A program made the position numbers and the translations under genes. From positions 620,001 through 684,000 of the forward strand of contig OZ245032.1 in the NCBI GenBank assembly GCA_965224015.1: DNA of 64,000 nt. The letters run 5' to 3'. The notes beneath the pieces were generated by a model, which worked only from the letters and a program-made list of their open reading frames with translations, was not told where the DNA came from and did no database searches. Positions 17,106-25,532 of the stretch are shown here, one piece after another; the first letter of the stretch is position 1, and every line of letters starts with the position of its first letter. This stretch comes from CBDCVD01 sp965224015. GTDB taxonomy: Bacteria; Pseudomonadota; Alphaproteobacteria; Rhizobiales; CBDCVD01.

Positions 17106-17456
17106 AGAGCGTCGGGCGCTTAATTTGCAACAATAACCCCAGCTATGGATAAGGACCTTTTTCTTATGCTTTATCGGTTCATTCTCACGCCAAGGCGCTA
17201 CCAGCCATTTATCTGATCATGAGCCCTAACCGACGGCTGCGGTGTGTCAAGGGTTTAAGAACCGCCAAAGGCGGCGCGTGAGCAGCCCTTGACACACAGC
17301 AAAGCCGCCGGAGACAAGCAATGAACAGATAAATGGCAACGTCTATTTGCGACCTGGCCAGCCCGTTCATAGCGATGCCACTGTCCAAGGCCCCATTTTC
17401 GTCTTTCTCTTGATCCTAACCGGGGTTATTGTTGCAACTTAAACGCCCGACGCTCT
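17106..17456. mobile_element. MITE-like non-coding element with 44-bp terminal inverted repeats and nested palindromes
   Basis: The left end AGAGCGTCGGGCGCTTAATT and on through CAACAATAACCCC (17106-17150) is matched inversely by 17413-17456 with only a few mismatches. Inside are nested inverted pairs: GCCATTTATCTG near 17203 with CAGATAAATGGC near 17326, GTGTGTCAAGGG near 17241 with CCCTTGACACAC near 17284, and CCGCCAAAGGCGG near 17262. The 351-bp unit could fold into one long hairpin. It has no gene and ends 4 bases from the ftsB stop codon. It looks like a MITE or a large structured repeat; no transposase is nearby. Confidence 0.75.
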
Positions 17457-17460
17457 GGAG

Positions 17461-17844
17461 TTACGGAACCCTCCGATGCTCAGATTTGTCGTCATCCGCG
17501 GAACCCGCGGTGGCGTTCTGCCAACGCTGACGCCAGGGGGTAAAGATCACCACGTCATCGGGATGGGTCAAATAGAGAGATTGTCTGGCGCGCTCTTCAA
17601 CCATATCCATATCCGCGTTGTTGGGGCGTAAAAGGGCCACACGCAGCGCCAGTGCCTGGCGCGTGGCCTGCACATGGGTAAGCTCAGTCTCCAGCTTCGC
17701 AATGCGCTCCCGAACCCGCTCAAGCCCCCTGATACCGTAAGCCCCGTGCATCAGATGATAGCCGAAATAGGCAAGAACGGCGACTGACAAGCTTGGAACC
17801 ACAAGGGCACGCAAAAACAGGTGCTTTTTGTATCGCGTACTCAT
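17461..17844 (-). CDS. ftsB: FtsB/DivIC-type septum formation initiator
   Basis: The 127-residue bitopic membrane protein has a short basic N-terminus, one transmembrane helix (about residues 12-32, ALVVPSLSVAVLAYFGYHLM) and a periplasmic coiled coil (about 38-75, RGLERVRERIAKLETELTHV). The segment DMDMVEERARQSLYLTHPDDV is the conserved part in alphaproteobacterial members. FtsB belongs to the FtsQLB divisome complex. It follows eno on the same strand, the usual arrangement in this class. The gap of about 146 bp to eno includes part of a family E repeat near 17889. Confidence 0.88.
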   Translation of the reverse strand: MSTRYKKHLFLRALVVPSLSVAVLAYFGYHLMHGAYGIRGLERVRERIAKLETELTHVQATRQALALRVALLRPNNADMDMVEERARQSLYLTHPDDVVIFTPWRQRWQNATAGSADDDKSEHRRVP

Positions 17845-17990
17845 AAATGGAAAACCGACACGGGTGAAATAAGTTGATCAGGCTAGAGCGTGCGTTTCGC
17901 TGTACCCATTTTGGCAAAATGTCGCCCCGCCACGACCCAGTGTCACTCGTCAATGATGAACAAAATCTTAACCCGTTCACTCCTATAGGC

Positions 17991-19268
17991 TCAGGCACCG
18001 CGCAAGATCGACTTTCCAGCGTATCTGGCCTGACTTCCCAGAGCTTCCTCTATACGCATGAGCTGGTTGTATTTTGCCGTGCGATCGGAACGCGAAAGAG
18101 AACCAGTTTTAATCTGACCACAGTTCGTCGCCACGGCCAAATCGGCGATGGTCGCGTCCTCGGTCTCCCCCGATCGGTGCGACAATACCGCTTTATAAGC
18201 CGCCTTATGGGCAGTCTCCACTGCATCAAGAGTTTCACTCAAGGTGCCGATCTGATTGACCTTCACTAAAATCGCATTCCCCACCCCCTGTCTGATGCCA
18301 GAAACAAGGCGCTCCGTGTTGGTGACAAACAGGTCATCGCCGACCAACTGGCACCGATCACCAATGGCCTCACTTACAGTTTTCCAGCCGTCCCAATCGT
18401 CTTCGGCCATGGCGTCTTCGATGGAAAAGATGGGATATCGGTCCACGAGGTCGCGCAGGTAGTCGCTCATGGCTCCTGCATCCAACGTCTTTTCCTCGCC
18501 GGCAAGATGATAAAGGTCATTGGTGAAATACTCCGTTGCGGCGCAATCAAGGGCCAAATAAATGTCATCGCCTGGCTGAAAACCGGCATCCTCAACGGCT
18601 TTCATAACAAAACCAAGCGCTGCGTCGGTCGAACTCAGGTTGGGGGCAAAGCCTCCTTCATCGCCTACATTGGTGCTGTGTCCGGCCTCGCTTAGGGCCT
18701 TTTTCAGGGTGTGAAAAATCTCTGATCCCATGCGAATGGCTTCGGCGCATGTGGGAGCGCCAACGGGAACAATCATGAATTCCTGAATATCAATAGCGTT
18801 ATCCCCATGCGCCCCGCCGTTGATAATATTCATCATCGGCACAGGCATCAAGTGGGCGCTGGTGCCCCCAACATAACGAAAAAGCGGCAGACCGGCGGCA
18901 TCCGCGGACGCCTTGGCGAGCGCCAGAGAGACCCCGAGAATAGCGTTGGCGCCGAAATTTGCCTTGTTAGGTGTCCCATCAAGCGCGCACATATGGGCGT
19001 CCAGGTCGATTTGCGCCTCGGCATCCATGCCATTGATGGCGTTAAAAATATCCTCATTGACGGCTTTGATGGCCTGACGCACCCCTTTGCCGTTATACCG
19101 CTCGCCCCCATCGCGCAGTTCGACCGCCTCATGGGCACCCGTGGAAGCACCCGACGGTACGCTGGCGCGCCCAAATGAGCCGTCCTCCAGCACCACATCC
19201 ACCTCAACTGTGGGGTTGCCACGGCTGTCGAGCACCTCGCGGGCGTGAATATCAATTATTGCCGTCAT
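17991..19268 (-). CDS. eno: Enolase
   Basis: Enolase converts 2-phosphoglycerate to phosphoenolpyruvate. The 425-residue protein has full family length, with EVLDSRGNPTVEVDVVLEDG at the start, the loop SGASTGAHEAVELRDG, metal ligands in LALDCAATEYF, SIEDAMAEDDWDGWK and LVGDDLFVTN, catalytic lysine in ILVKVNQIGTLSE, and the signature VLSHRSGETEDATIADLAVA. AGGGA eight bases ahead supports the ATG. ftsB follows. Confidence 0.97.
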   Translation of the reverse strand: MTAIIDIHAREVLDSRGNPTVEVDVVLEDGSFGRASVPSGASTGAHEAVELRDGGERYNGKGVRQAIKAVNEDIFNAINGMDAEAQIDLDAHMCALDGTPNKANFGANAILGVSLALAKASADAAGLPLFRYVGGTSAHLMPVPMMNIINGGAHGDNAIDIQEFMIVPVGAPTCAEAIRMGSEIFHTLKKALSEAGHSTNVGDEGGFAPNLSSTDAALGFVMKAVEDAGFQPGDDIYLALDCAATEYFTNDLYHLAGEEKTLDAGAMSDYLRDLVDRYPIFSIEDAMAEDDWDGWKTVSEAIGDRCQLVGDDLFVTNTERLVSGIRQGVGNAILVKVNQIGTLSETLDAVETAHKAAYKAVLSHRSGETEDATIADLAVATNCGQIKTGSLSRSDRTAKYNQLMRIEEALGSQARYAGKSILRGA

Positions 19269-19321
19269 ACAGATTCCCTGGCAGATTCCCTGGTTTTTTG
19301 CAATTGCCCCGCCGACAAGGA

Positions 19322-19837
19322 TTACATTCCCTTAGGACCACGAGCGATAGAGGCAACTCCGGTGCGCGCCACCTCAACAAGGCCGAGGGGCGTGACAATA
19401 TTGATAAACTGATCGATCTTCGACACCCGCCCCGTGATCTCAAACACAAAATGCCCGGTTGTCGCATCAATAACATCGGCGCGAAAGGCTTCCGCCAAAC
19501 GCAAGGCCTCCACCCGGTTCTCGCCCTTGCCAGCGACCTTGATGAGCGCCAGCTCCCGCTCCAGAGGTTGTTTTGTAAGCGACAGATCAATCACGCGGTG
19601 TACGGGAACCAAACGCTCAAGTTGCGACTTGATCTGCTCAATGATCATCGGCGGACCAGAGGTCACGATGGTCACCCGAGAGAGGTGTTTTTCATTCTCA
19701 GTTTCCGACACGGTCAACGAATCGATATTATACCCGCGCCCGGAAAACAAACCCACAACCCGCGCCAGAACCCCCGGCTCGTTATCAACCAGAACCGACA
19801 ATGTGTGTCTGCCAAAGTCGTTGGTTCCATCGTTCAT
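19322..19837 (-). CDS. ilvH: Acetolactate synthase small (regulatory) subunit
   Basis: The 171-residue protein is the ACT-domain regulatory subunit that gives valine feedback control to acetolactate synthase. The ACT domain HTLSVLVDNEPGVLARVVGL, followed by FSGRGYNIDSLTVSETE, opens the protein; the C-terminal half (ELALIKVAGKGENRVEALRL, GHFVFEITGRVSKIDQFI) is the usual second domain. The start MNDGTNDFGRH at 19837 is preceded by AAAGGA. It follows ilvI after 64 bases and is expected to share the attenuated ilv transcript. Confidence 0.95.
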   Translation of the reverse strand: MNDGTNDFGRHTLSVLVDNEPGVLARVVGLFSGRGYNIDSLTVSETENEKHLSRVTIVTSGPPMIIEQIKSQLERLVPVHRVIDLSLTKQPLERELALIKVAGKGENRVEALRLAEAFRADVIDATTGHFVFEITGRVSKIDQFINIVTPLGLVEVARTGVASIARGPKGM

Positions 19838-19901
19838 ACCCGCATTCCTTTGTACATCGTTCCCTGCCTCGCTGATCACCTGCCATGCGCACCGGGGGGC
19901 T

Positions 19902-21662
19902 CTAAACCAGTACCTTGCCCTCAGCATCAATGGCCTTATCAATGGCCTCAGCCTCGCGTCCAAGGAGAATTTCGTTATGCGCCTTGCCCGAGGGGATCAT
20001 GGGAAAGCAATTTTCATCCGGATCCACAACACAGTCGAAAATGACCGGTTTATCACTGCTGATCATCTCTTCAATGGCCGCATCCAGATCGTCGGGGTCC
20101 TCACAGCGGATCCCGTGCCCGCCATAGGCCTCAGCCAATTTGACAAAGTCAGGAAGCGCTTCCGAATAGCTTTGCGAATACCGACCTCCGTGGAGCAATT
20201 CCTGCCACTGGCGTACCATACCCATATATTGATTGTTGAGAATAAAAATCTTGATGGGCAGGTTGTGCTGCACCGCGGTTGACATTTCCTGCATGGTCAT
20301 CTGCACGCTGGCCTCGCCGGCAATATCAATCACCAAGGCGTGCGGGTGCGCCAACTGAACCCCAATAGCTGCCGGCAGGCCATAGCCCATGGTTCCCAGG
20401 CCGCCGGAGGTCATCCACCGGTTTGGCTCTTCAAAGTGATAGTGCTGCGCCGCCCACATCTGGTGCTGGCCCACCTCGGTGGTGATATAGGTGTCACGGT
20501 CCTTGGTTAACTGGTAAAGGCGCTGGATGGCATGTTGCGGCTTGATGACTGTATCAGAGTTCTCAAACATTAGCGATTGCTTTGCACGCCAGTGATTAAT
20601 CTGCTGCCACCAGGGCTTCAGATTGCGCTCTGTGTTTGCTTGCGCGCTTGAGCGCCACATGCGCACCATATCCTCCAGAACATGGGCACAATCGCCAATG
20701 ATCGGCACATCCACCCGGACATTCTTGTTGATTGAGCTGGGATCGATGTCCACATGAATTTTGGTGGAGTTGGGCGAGAAATATTGCAAGTTCCCGGTGA
20801 TCCGATCATCAAATCGCGCGCCGATACAGATCATGACGTCGCACCCGTGCATGGCCAGATTGGCCTCATATGTTCCATGCATACCCAACATCCCAAGCCA
20901 ATTTTTGCCCGACGCAGGGTAGGCCCCAAGCCCCATAAGGGTGGAGGTGATGGGAAAGTCGGTCAACTCGACCAGTTCGCGCAGCAAATGGCTGGCCTCT
21001 TTTCCCGAATTGATAATGCCGCCACCGGTATAAAGGATTGGTTTCCTGGCTGCGATCATCAGATCAACCGCCTCGCGCACCCGCTCCATGTCCCCTTGTA
21101 ACTGGGGCCGGTAAGTCTTGTGCACGATATTGCGTGGGGGCACATAGGCGCCTGTGGCGAACTGTACGTCCTTGGGAATGTCGACAACAACCGGACCTGG
21201 CCGTCCTGTTGTTGCAACATGGAACGCCTCATGCAGAACCCGCCCCAGATCATCGACGGATTTGACCAGGTAATTATGCTTGGTACACGGGCGGGTAATA
21301 CCGACAGTGTCGCATTCCTGAAATGCGTCATTGCCAATGAGAGCGGTTGGAACTTGGCCGGTTAAACAAACGACGGGAATGGAATCGAGCATGGCATCGG
21401 TCAGGCCGGTAACAGCATTGGTGGCGCCGGGCCCTGAGGTGACCAGCACAACACCGGGTTTGCCGCTTGCACGTGCGTACCCTTCTGCTGCGTGCACGGC
21501 TCCTTGCTCGTGGCGCACCAGGATATGGCGCACGCTGTTGCGTTTGAACAATTCGTCATAGATCGGCAGTACCGCCCCCCCGGGGTAGCCAAAAATCTGC
21601 TCAACCCCCTGATCAGCAAGGGTTTGCATGACGATTGCAGCGCCGGTCAGTTGTTGCGTCAT
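19902..21662 (-). CDS. ilvI: Acetolactate synthase large (catalytic) subunit
   Basis: This is the ThDP-dependent first common enzyme of branched-chain amino-acid synthesis, 586 residues. The catalytic Glu lies in LVRHEQGAVHAAEGYARASG. FAD-region and central domains follow, and the C-terminal ThDP domain has GGLGTMGYGLPAAIGVQLAH and FILNNQYMGMVRQWQELLHG. The Mg/ThDP motif normally written GDG(S/A) reads GEAS here (DIAGEASVQMTMQEMSTAVQ), so the metal-ligand Asp appears as Glu. The gene lies behind a leader peptide and terminator (21758-21869) that look like an attenuator. Confidence 0.95.
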   Translation of the reverse strand: MTQQLTGAAIVMQTLADQGVEQIFGYPGGAVLPIYDELFKRNSVRHILVRHEQGAVHAAEGYARASGKPGVVLVTSGPGATNAVTGLTDAMLDSIPVVCLTGQVPTALIGNDAFQECDTVGITRPCTKHNYLVKSVDDLGRVLHEAFHVATTGRPGPVVVDIPKDVQFATGAYVPPRNIVHKTYRPQLQGDMERVREAVDLMIAARKPILYTGGGIINSGKEASHLLRELVELTDFPITSTLMGLGAYPASGKNWLGMLGMHGTYEANLAMHGCDVMICIGARFDDRITGNLQYFSPNSTKIHVDIDPSSINKNVRVDVPIIGDCAHVLEDMVRMWRSSAQANTERNLKPWWQQINHWRAKQSLMFENSDTVIKPQHAIQRLYQLTKDRDTYITTEVGQHQMWAAQHYHFEEPNRWMTSGGLGTMGYGLPAAIGVQLAHPHALVIDIAGEASVQMTMQEMSTAVQHNLPIKIFILNNQYMGMVRQWQELLHGGRYSQSYSEALPDFVKLAEAYGGHGIRCEDPDDLDAAIEEMISSDKPVIFDCVVDPDENCFPMIPSGKAHNEILLGREAEAIDKAIDAEGKVLV

Positions 21663-21757
21663 CGGTCCTCTCCATTCATCGTGAACCTTTGTAGTGAAGA
21701 AACGCTAACAGGCCCCAAATCTTTGCAAGATGTCGTACCGGTTCACGTTTGGCCAAC

Positions 21758-21779
21758 AAAAAAGGCCCCGAAAGGGCCT
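21758..21779 (-). terminator. Attenuator terminator upstream of ilvI
   Basis: On the minus strand AGGCCC-TTTCG-GGGCCT forms a perfect 6-bp GC-rich stem followed directly by TTTTTT and then G. It lies between the leader peptide stop and ilvI, about 95 bases ahead of the ilvI start, so it would stop transcripts before the structural genes unless an alternative hairpin forms. Confidence 0.88.
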
Positions 21780-21818
21780 GGATACGCGTCATCATCCGCA
21801 GGATAGGAATCCCGCGCC

Positions 21819-21869
21819 TCAGACGCGCGTAATCACCACAAGTGATATCATATGTCGTCGTTTCTGCAT
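21819..21869 (-). CDS. ilv leader peptide (attenuation control)
   Basis: A 16-codon reading frame, MQKRRHMISLVVITRV, lies between a promoter-like sequence and the terminator at 21758-21779. It holds a run of Ile, Leu, Val, Val, Ile and Val codons, as expected for a branched-chain amino-acid sensor. A hairpin (CGCGGGAT-TCCT-ATCCTGCG on the minus strand) sits between the stop codon and the terminator. ACGCGCGTC at the peptide's end can also pair with GACGCGT just ahead of the terminator, giving mutually exclusive folds. Ribosome stalling at the Val/Ile codons would thus be expected to relieve termination of ilvIH. A shorter start at the internal ATG (MISLVVITRV) is equally possible. Confidence 0.8.
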   Translation of the reverse strand: MQKRRHMISLVVITRV

Positions 21870-21913
21870 TACACACTCATCTCAACATAAAAGCGCAAAC
21901 AGCGCAATTTTCT

Positions 21914-21942
21914 TCAATAAAACGGTAATGATCCCGGGTCAA
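21914..21942 (-). promoter_or_regulatory. Probable ilvIH promoter
   Basis: On the minus strand TTGACC (21937-21942) and TATTGA (21914-21919) are 17 bases apart. Transcription would begin near 21907, about 37 bases before the leader-peptide ATG. The -10 box is a poor match, so the call rests on position and on the good -35. Confidence 0.5.
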
Positions 21943-22001
21943 GTATTTTATTGGATGATTCGGCTTCCGGCTAAGATAGACACCAAGCCAGGCAGCGCAG
22001 A

Positions 22002-23057
22002 TCAGGGAAACAGTGGCAACTGTTCAAGGCCCGTTGTCTCATGCAACCCGAACATGAGATTCAGGTTCTGCAGCGCCTGGCCCGCCGAGCCTTTCACAAG
22101 ATTGTCCAGCGCAGCGATAAGGATCACCCGCCCGGGCGCACGATCGGCAAAAACGTTGATATGGGTGTGGTTTGAGCCGCGCACTTGAGAGGTCGCGGGA
22201 TGAACCCCTTCCTCCAGCACATGCACAAAGGGCGCATCGGCGTAAAAGTCCTCCAATGCCGCGCGCACGTCGTCCACCTGCGCCCCCTCGCCAAGCCTTG
22301 CATAGCAGGTCACCAGCTCGCCGCGGCTTGCAGGGACAAGATGCGGCGTAAAACTCGCCAATACCGGCGCGTCAGCGGCAAGACTGAGCTCCTGATCAAG
22401 CTCGGCCATATGCCGATGATGCCCGACCGCGTAAGCACTCATCCCCTCGCCGGCCTCACAAAAAAGCGCCCCCTGTTTAAGCCCCCGCCCCGCGCCAGAG
22501 ACACCGGATTTCGCATCAACAATAATGTCCTGCCCGCAAATCAATGCGCGTTTTAATGGTGGGATCAGTGCCAGGAGCGTTGCCGTCGGGTAACACCCGG
22601 GGCAGGCCACAAGCCGGGCCGCGGCGATCTGTGCACGGTAGTGCTCGCTCAGCCCATAGACCGCCTCTGCCTGCAGGGTCTTGGCCTGGTGCTCCTGATC
22701 GTACCAATCGGCGTAGGCGCGAACATCGCGCAAACGAAAATCCGCCGACATATCGACAACCTTGATCGCCGGATGGCTATCAAGGACCTGCGCGATAAGG
22801 GGCTGCGATGTCGCATGGGGCAACGCGCACACAAGCGCATCAACCCCGCTCCAGTCTGCGTTTTCAACGGCAATCAGATCCGGCAGGGACGCGCTTGTCA
22901 AGTGCGGGTAGACCTGGCGCATGGGAACGCCCGCATGGGCGTTTGCCGTCAGCACCGTAAACGCTAAATTGGGATGCGCCAAACCAAGGCGAATAAAGTC
23001 AGCACCCGTATAGCCCGATGCGCCCAACACACCGATGCGAAGGGTGGGGCTACTCAT
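22002..23057 (-). CDS. argC: N-acetyl-gamma-glutamyl-phosphate reductase
   Basis: ArgC reduces N-acetylglutamyl-5-phosphate with NADPH in arginine synthesis. The 351 residues carry the nucleotide fold GVLGASGYTGADFIRL, the catalytic cysteine in LVACPGCYPTATLLALIPP, the DAKSGVSGAGRGLKQG loop and HRHMAELDQEL. The length and YGLSEHYR fit the longer ArgC group. Its ATG overlaps the end of speB by 8 bases, so the two are translationally coupled. Confidence 0.95.
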   Translation of the reverse strand: MSSPTLRIGVLGASGYTGADFIRLGLAHPNLAFTVLTANAHAGVPMRQVYPHLTSASLPDLIAVENADWSGVDALVCALPHATSQPLIAQVLDSHPAIKVVDMSADFRLRDVRAYADWYDQEHQAKTLQAEAVYGLSEHYRAQIAAARLVACPGCYPTATLLALIPPLKRALICGQDIIVDAKSGVSGAGRGLKQGALFCEAGEGMSAYAVGHHRHMAELDQELSLAADAPVLASFTPHLVPASRGELVTCYARLGEGAQVDDVRAALEDFYADAPFVHVLEEGVHPATSQVRGSNHTHINVFADRAPGRVILIAALDNLVKGSAGQALQNLNLMFGLHETTGLEQLPLFP

Positions 23058-24072
23058 GAGTGGCCCCTTTCATCTTCTGTGTGCCATGCAAGCGCCGTTG
23101 TTCGGCCAAAAGCCCGAGATACATGTCAATGATCGTGGCCCCGGCAAGGGCGGTAATGCCCGCATGATCATAGGCCGGTGCCACTTCGACCAGATCCATA
23201 CCAACGAAATCAATCTCCCCAAGGCCGCGCAGGATAGAAAGTGCTTGTGCACTGGAAAGCCCCCCACAGACCGGCGTGCCGGTTCCTGGCGCAAAGGCCG
23301 GATCCAGGCAGTCAATATCAAAACTCAAATAAGCCTTCCCCTTCCCTACCCGGCGGCGGATCGCGTCAACGGTGTCGGCAACCCCCATCGCGTGCACGTC
23401 GTAGGCATAAAGCACCTTGATACCATAGTCAGCGTCCGCATGGGAGCGGATACCAATCTGTATAGAGTGCTCCACGTCAATCAGGCCGTCATTGACCGCT
23501 CGGGTGATCATGGTGCCATGATCAATCGTGCCGTCTGCATCATCCCAAGTATCCTGATGCGCATCAAACTGTACCAGCGCCACGGGTCCATGTTTGTCCA
23601 CATGGGCTTGCAAAAGCGCCCAGGTGATAAAATGATCACCCCCAATGCTAACCAGATGGCCGGTCTGATCCAACAGAATCCGAGCCTGCTCGCAGATGCG
23701 TCGTGGGGTATCGTTGACGTTGTAATAGGCTAACGCACAGTCTCCCGCATCCGCCACCGCCAAAGTCTGGAATGTATCGTAGTGAAACGGATAGACCGGA
23801 TCGCCGGTCATAATGGAAGAGGCCTCGCGCACCGCCCGTGGACCAAAACGCGCACCGGGGCGGTTGGAAGTTGCGGCATCAAACGGGACACCCCATACGG
23901 CGACATCGTAGCCGCATACATCCTTGCTATAAGGCCGGCGCAGGAAGGATAGAACGCCAGAGTAGTTGGGCTCGCGCGATTGCCGATCTCGCGCCTTGGT
24001 GCCGAGGGCGCTATCAATCTGCCCATGCCGTGTGCCGTCAGCATCATGGCTGCTTTTTCTGTTCTCACTCAT
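23050..24072 (-). CDS. speB: Agmatinase / ureohydrolase
   Basis: This arginase-family hydrolase has 340 residues from MSENRKSS. It shows the manganese-binding motifs SIGGDHFITW, VQFDAHQDTWDD and SFDIDCLDPAFAPGTGTP, and agmatinase-like FGPRAVREAS and GGLSSAQALSILRGLG. Most likely it hydrolyses agmatine to putrescine and urea; a guanidino-acid substrate is possible. The start codon lies at the very edge of a family A repeat, and no ribosome-binding site is visible, so the true N-terminus is uncertain. It overlaps argC. Confidence 0.88.
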   Translation of the reverse strand: MSENRKSSHDADGTRHGQIDSALGTKARDRQSREPNYSGVLSFLRRPYSKDVCGYDVAVWGVPFDAATSNRPGARFGPRAVREASSIMTGDPVYPFHYDTFQTLAVADAGDCALAYYNVNDTPRRICEQARILLDQTGHLVSIGGDHFITWALLQAHVDKHGPVALVQFDAHQDTWDDADGTIDHGTMITRAVNDGLIDVEHSIQIGIRSHADADYGIKVLYAYDVHAMGVADTVDAIRRRVGKGKAYLSFDIDCLDPAFAPGTGTPVCGGLSSAQALSILRGLGEIDFVGMDLVEVAPAYDHAGITALAGATIIDMYLGLLAEQRRLHGTQKMKGATHE

Positions 24073-24098
24073 GGTTCTATCAAGACATGACACGCTCT
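24073..24098. repeat. Family A fragment abutting the speB start
   Basis: GGTTCTATCAAGACATGACA then CGCTCT is the inner-to-outer half of family A. Together with the terminator at 24101-24127 it fills the short gap between rpsI and speB. Confidence 0.75.
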
Positions 24099-24100
24099 AT

Positions 24101-24127
24101 TAAAAGGCGCGCCGGTCAAGGGCGCGC
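24101..24127 (-). terminator. Rho-independent terminator after rpsI
   Basis: On the minus strand GCGCGCC-CTTGACC-GGCGCGC is a perfect 7-bp GC stem followed by CTTTTAAT. It lies about 40 bases after the rpsI stop and would separate rplM-rpsI from speB-argC. Confidence 0.65.
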
Positions 24128-24168
24128 TCACATGCAAAACCGCAGAAAATGGTAGGCGATCGCCAACG

Positions 24169-24711
24169 TCAGCGCTTTGAAAACTGGAAGCTGCGTCGGG
24201 CCTTACGGCGTCCGTATTTCTTGCGCTCGACCACACGGGAATCCCGGGTCAAAAAGCCTCCCGACTTCAGTACGCCTCGCAGCTCCGGCTCGTAATGTGT
24301 CAGCGCCTTGGCCAAGCCATGACGTAGCGCTCCCGCCTGGCCCGACAGGCCGCCACCAGACACGCTCGCCATAACGTCAAACTGCCCTTCGCGATCGGCA
24401 GTTTTCAGGGGCTGTTTGATAATCATTTGCAACACGGGACGGGCGAAATAAGTTGCAATGTCGCGCTTGTTGACGGTCACGATGCCCTTGCCGGGCTTGA
24501 TCCAAACCCGTGCCACGGCGTCCTTACGCTTACCTGTGGCGTAGGCACGGCCGTGCGCGTCAAGTTTTTGCACATAGGCAGGGGCCTCAGACGCCTGCGC
24601 CGTATCAGATCCGTTCGCAGAAGCCGCCGCAGGTGCATTCGTCTTGCCAGCGCCCTCACCCTCAATGGCGTCCCCCAACTGCTCAAGCGACTTGATATCG
24701 TCCGCGCTCAT
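24169..24711 (-). CDS. rpsI: 30S ribosomal protein S9 with N-terminal extension
   Basis: The S9 core starts near residue 52 (GRAYATGKRKDAVARVWIKP) and has SGGGLSGQAGALRHGLAKAL and the standard ending DSRVVERKKYGRRKARRSFQFSKR, whose tail reaches the ribosomal P site. About 50 extra residues rich in Ala, Gly and acidic residues precede it, making 180 in all, longer than the 150-160 usual in alphaproteobacteria. The start follows the rplM stop by 3 bases; AAAGGAG lies within the end of rplM. Confidence 0.95.
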   Translation of the reverse strand: MSADDIKSLEQLGDAIEGEGAGKTNAPAAASANGSDTAQASEAPAYVQKLDAHGRAYATGKRKDAVARVWIKPGKGIVTVNKRDIATYFARPVLQMIIKQPLKTADREGQFDVMASVSGGGLSGQAGALRHGLAKALTHYEPELRGVLKSGGFLTRDSRVVERKKYGRRKARRSFQFSKR

Positions 24712-24714
24712 GGC

Positions 24715-25179
24715 CTAGGCACTCCTTTTGTTTTTTGCGTTCATCGCACCCACATCCAGAACACGCGGCGCTTGCGCTTCGTGGGGGTGGTCCGGGCCCG
24801 CATAAACGCGCAAATTTTTCATTTGCGCGCGCGACAAAGGACCGCCAGGCAACATGCGCTCGACCGCCTTTTGCAAGATACGTTGGGGAGATTTGCCTTG
24901 CAGGATCTGACGCATGCTGCGATCCTTGATCCCGCCTGGGTATCCTGTGTGCCAGTAGAAGCGTTTGTTTTCAACCTTATTGCCTGTCAAGGCCACCTTC
25001 TCCGCGTTCACCACCACGACACAATCGCCGCAGTCGACGTGCGGGGTAAAAATCGCTTTGTGCTTGCCGCGCAGGCGTGTGGCGATCAACGCCGCAAGAC
25101 GGCCCACAACCAGATCCTGCGCATCAATCAGGATCCAATCCCGTTCAATATCAGCAGGTTTTGCAGAAAATGTCTTCAT
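24715..25179 (-). CDS. rplM: 50S ribosomal protein L13
   Basis: This is L13 at typical length (154 residues): MKTFSAKPADIERDWILIDA at the start, AALIATRLRGKHKAIFTPHV, then DCGDCVVVVNAEKVALTGNK, and the signature ending LRVYAGPDHPHEAQAPRVLD. It is the first gene of rplM-rpsI. Confidence 0.97.
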   Translation of the reverse strand: MKTFSAKPADIERDWILIDAQDLVVGRLAALIATRLRGKHKAIFTPHVDCGDCVVVVNAEKVALTGNKVENKRFYWHTGYPGGIKDRSMRQILQGKSPQRILQKAVERMLPGGPLSRAQMKNLRVYAGPDHPHEAQAPRVLDVGAMNAKNKRSA

Positions 25180-25532
25180 TCAGTTCAACTCATCTACCCT
25201 GTTCAGGGCGTTCCGCCAATCGTGATCACATGTCATACCATTATTCACAAGCAACGACACTATAGCCAATTCTTATAAATTCATGGAAAGATCACGACCA
25301 AAACGCAAAAATTTGCCCAACGCAAATCGTTCGGGTATCCATTCAGGCCCAACCCAAACAATCCAAATCAAACAAGGCTCGGATATGCCCTGTTTACGCG
25401 CCAACGTCAACACATAATTGCGCAAAAGGCAATCCTGCTTTTGCGTTTCTCGGGAATGCCGTTCCAGGGAGCCGGTAACCGGTAATTTGTACAAAGGCGC
25501 CGGATCCCGAGCCCCTCCCCCACCGAACCGTC
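25180..25532. other. Intergenic region upstream of rplM
   Basis: No recognised gene is present in 353 bases. It should hold the rplM promoter and the end of the TRAP operon. A 95-codon minus-strand frame (25273-25560) overlaps the dctM end and has no family resemblance, so I do not call it. Confidence 0.5.

Noticed and set aside
17106..17456. CRISPR-like array or tRNA cluster in the palindromic region near ftsB
   Set aside because: The inner repeats are inverted pairs, not direct repeats with spacers, and no cloverleaf is present.
21676..21876. 66-codon minus-strand frame upstream of ilvI
   Set aside because: It runs through the attenuator terminator and shares the region with the better-supported 16-codon leader peptide in another frame.
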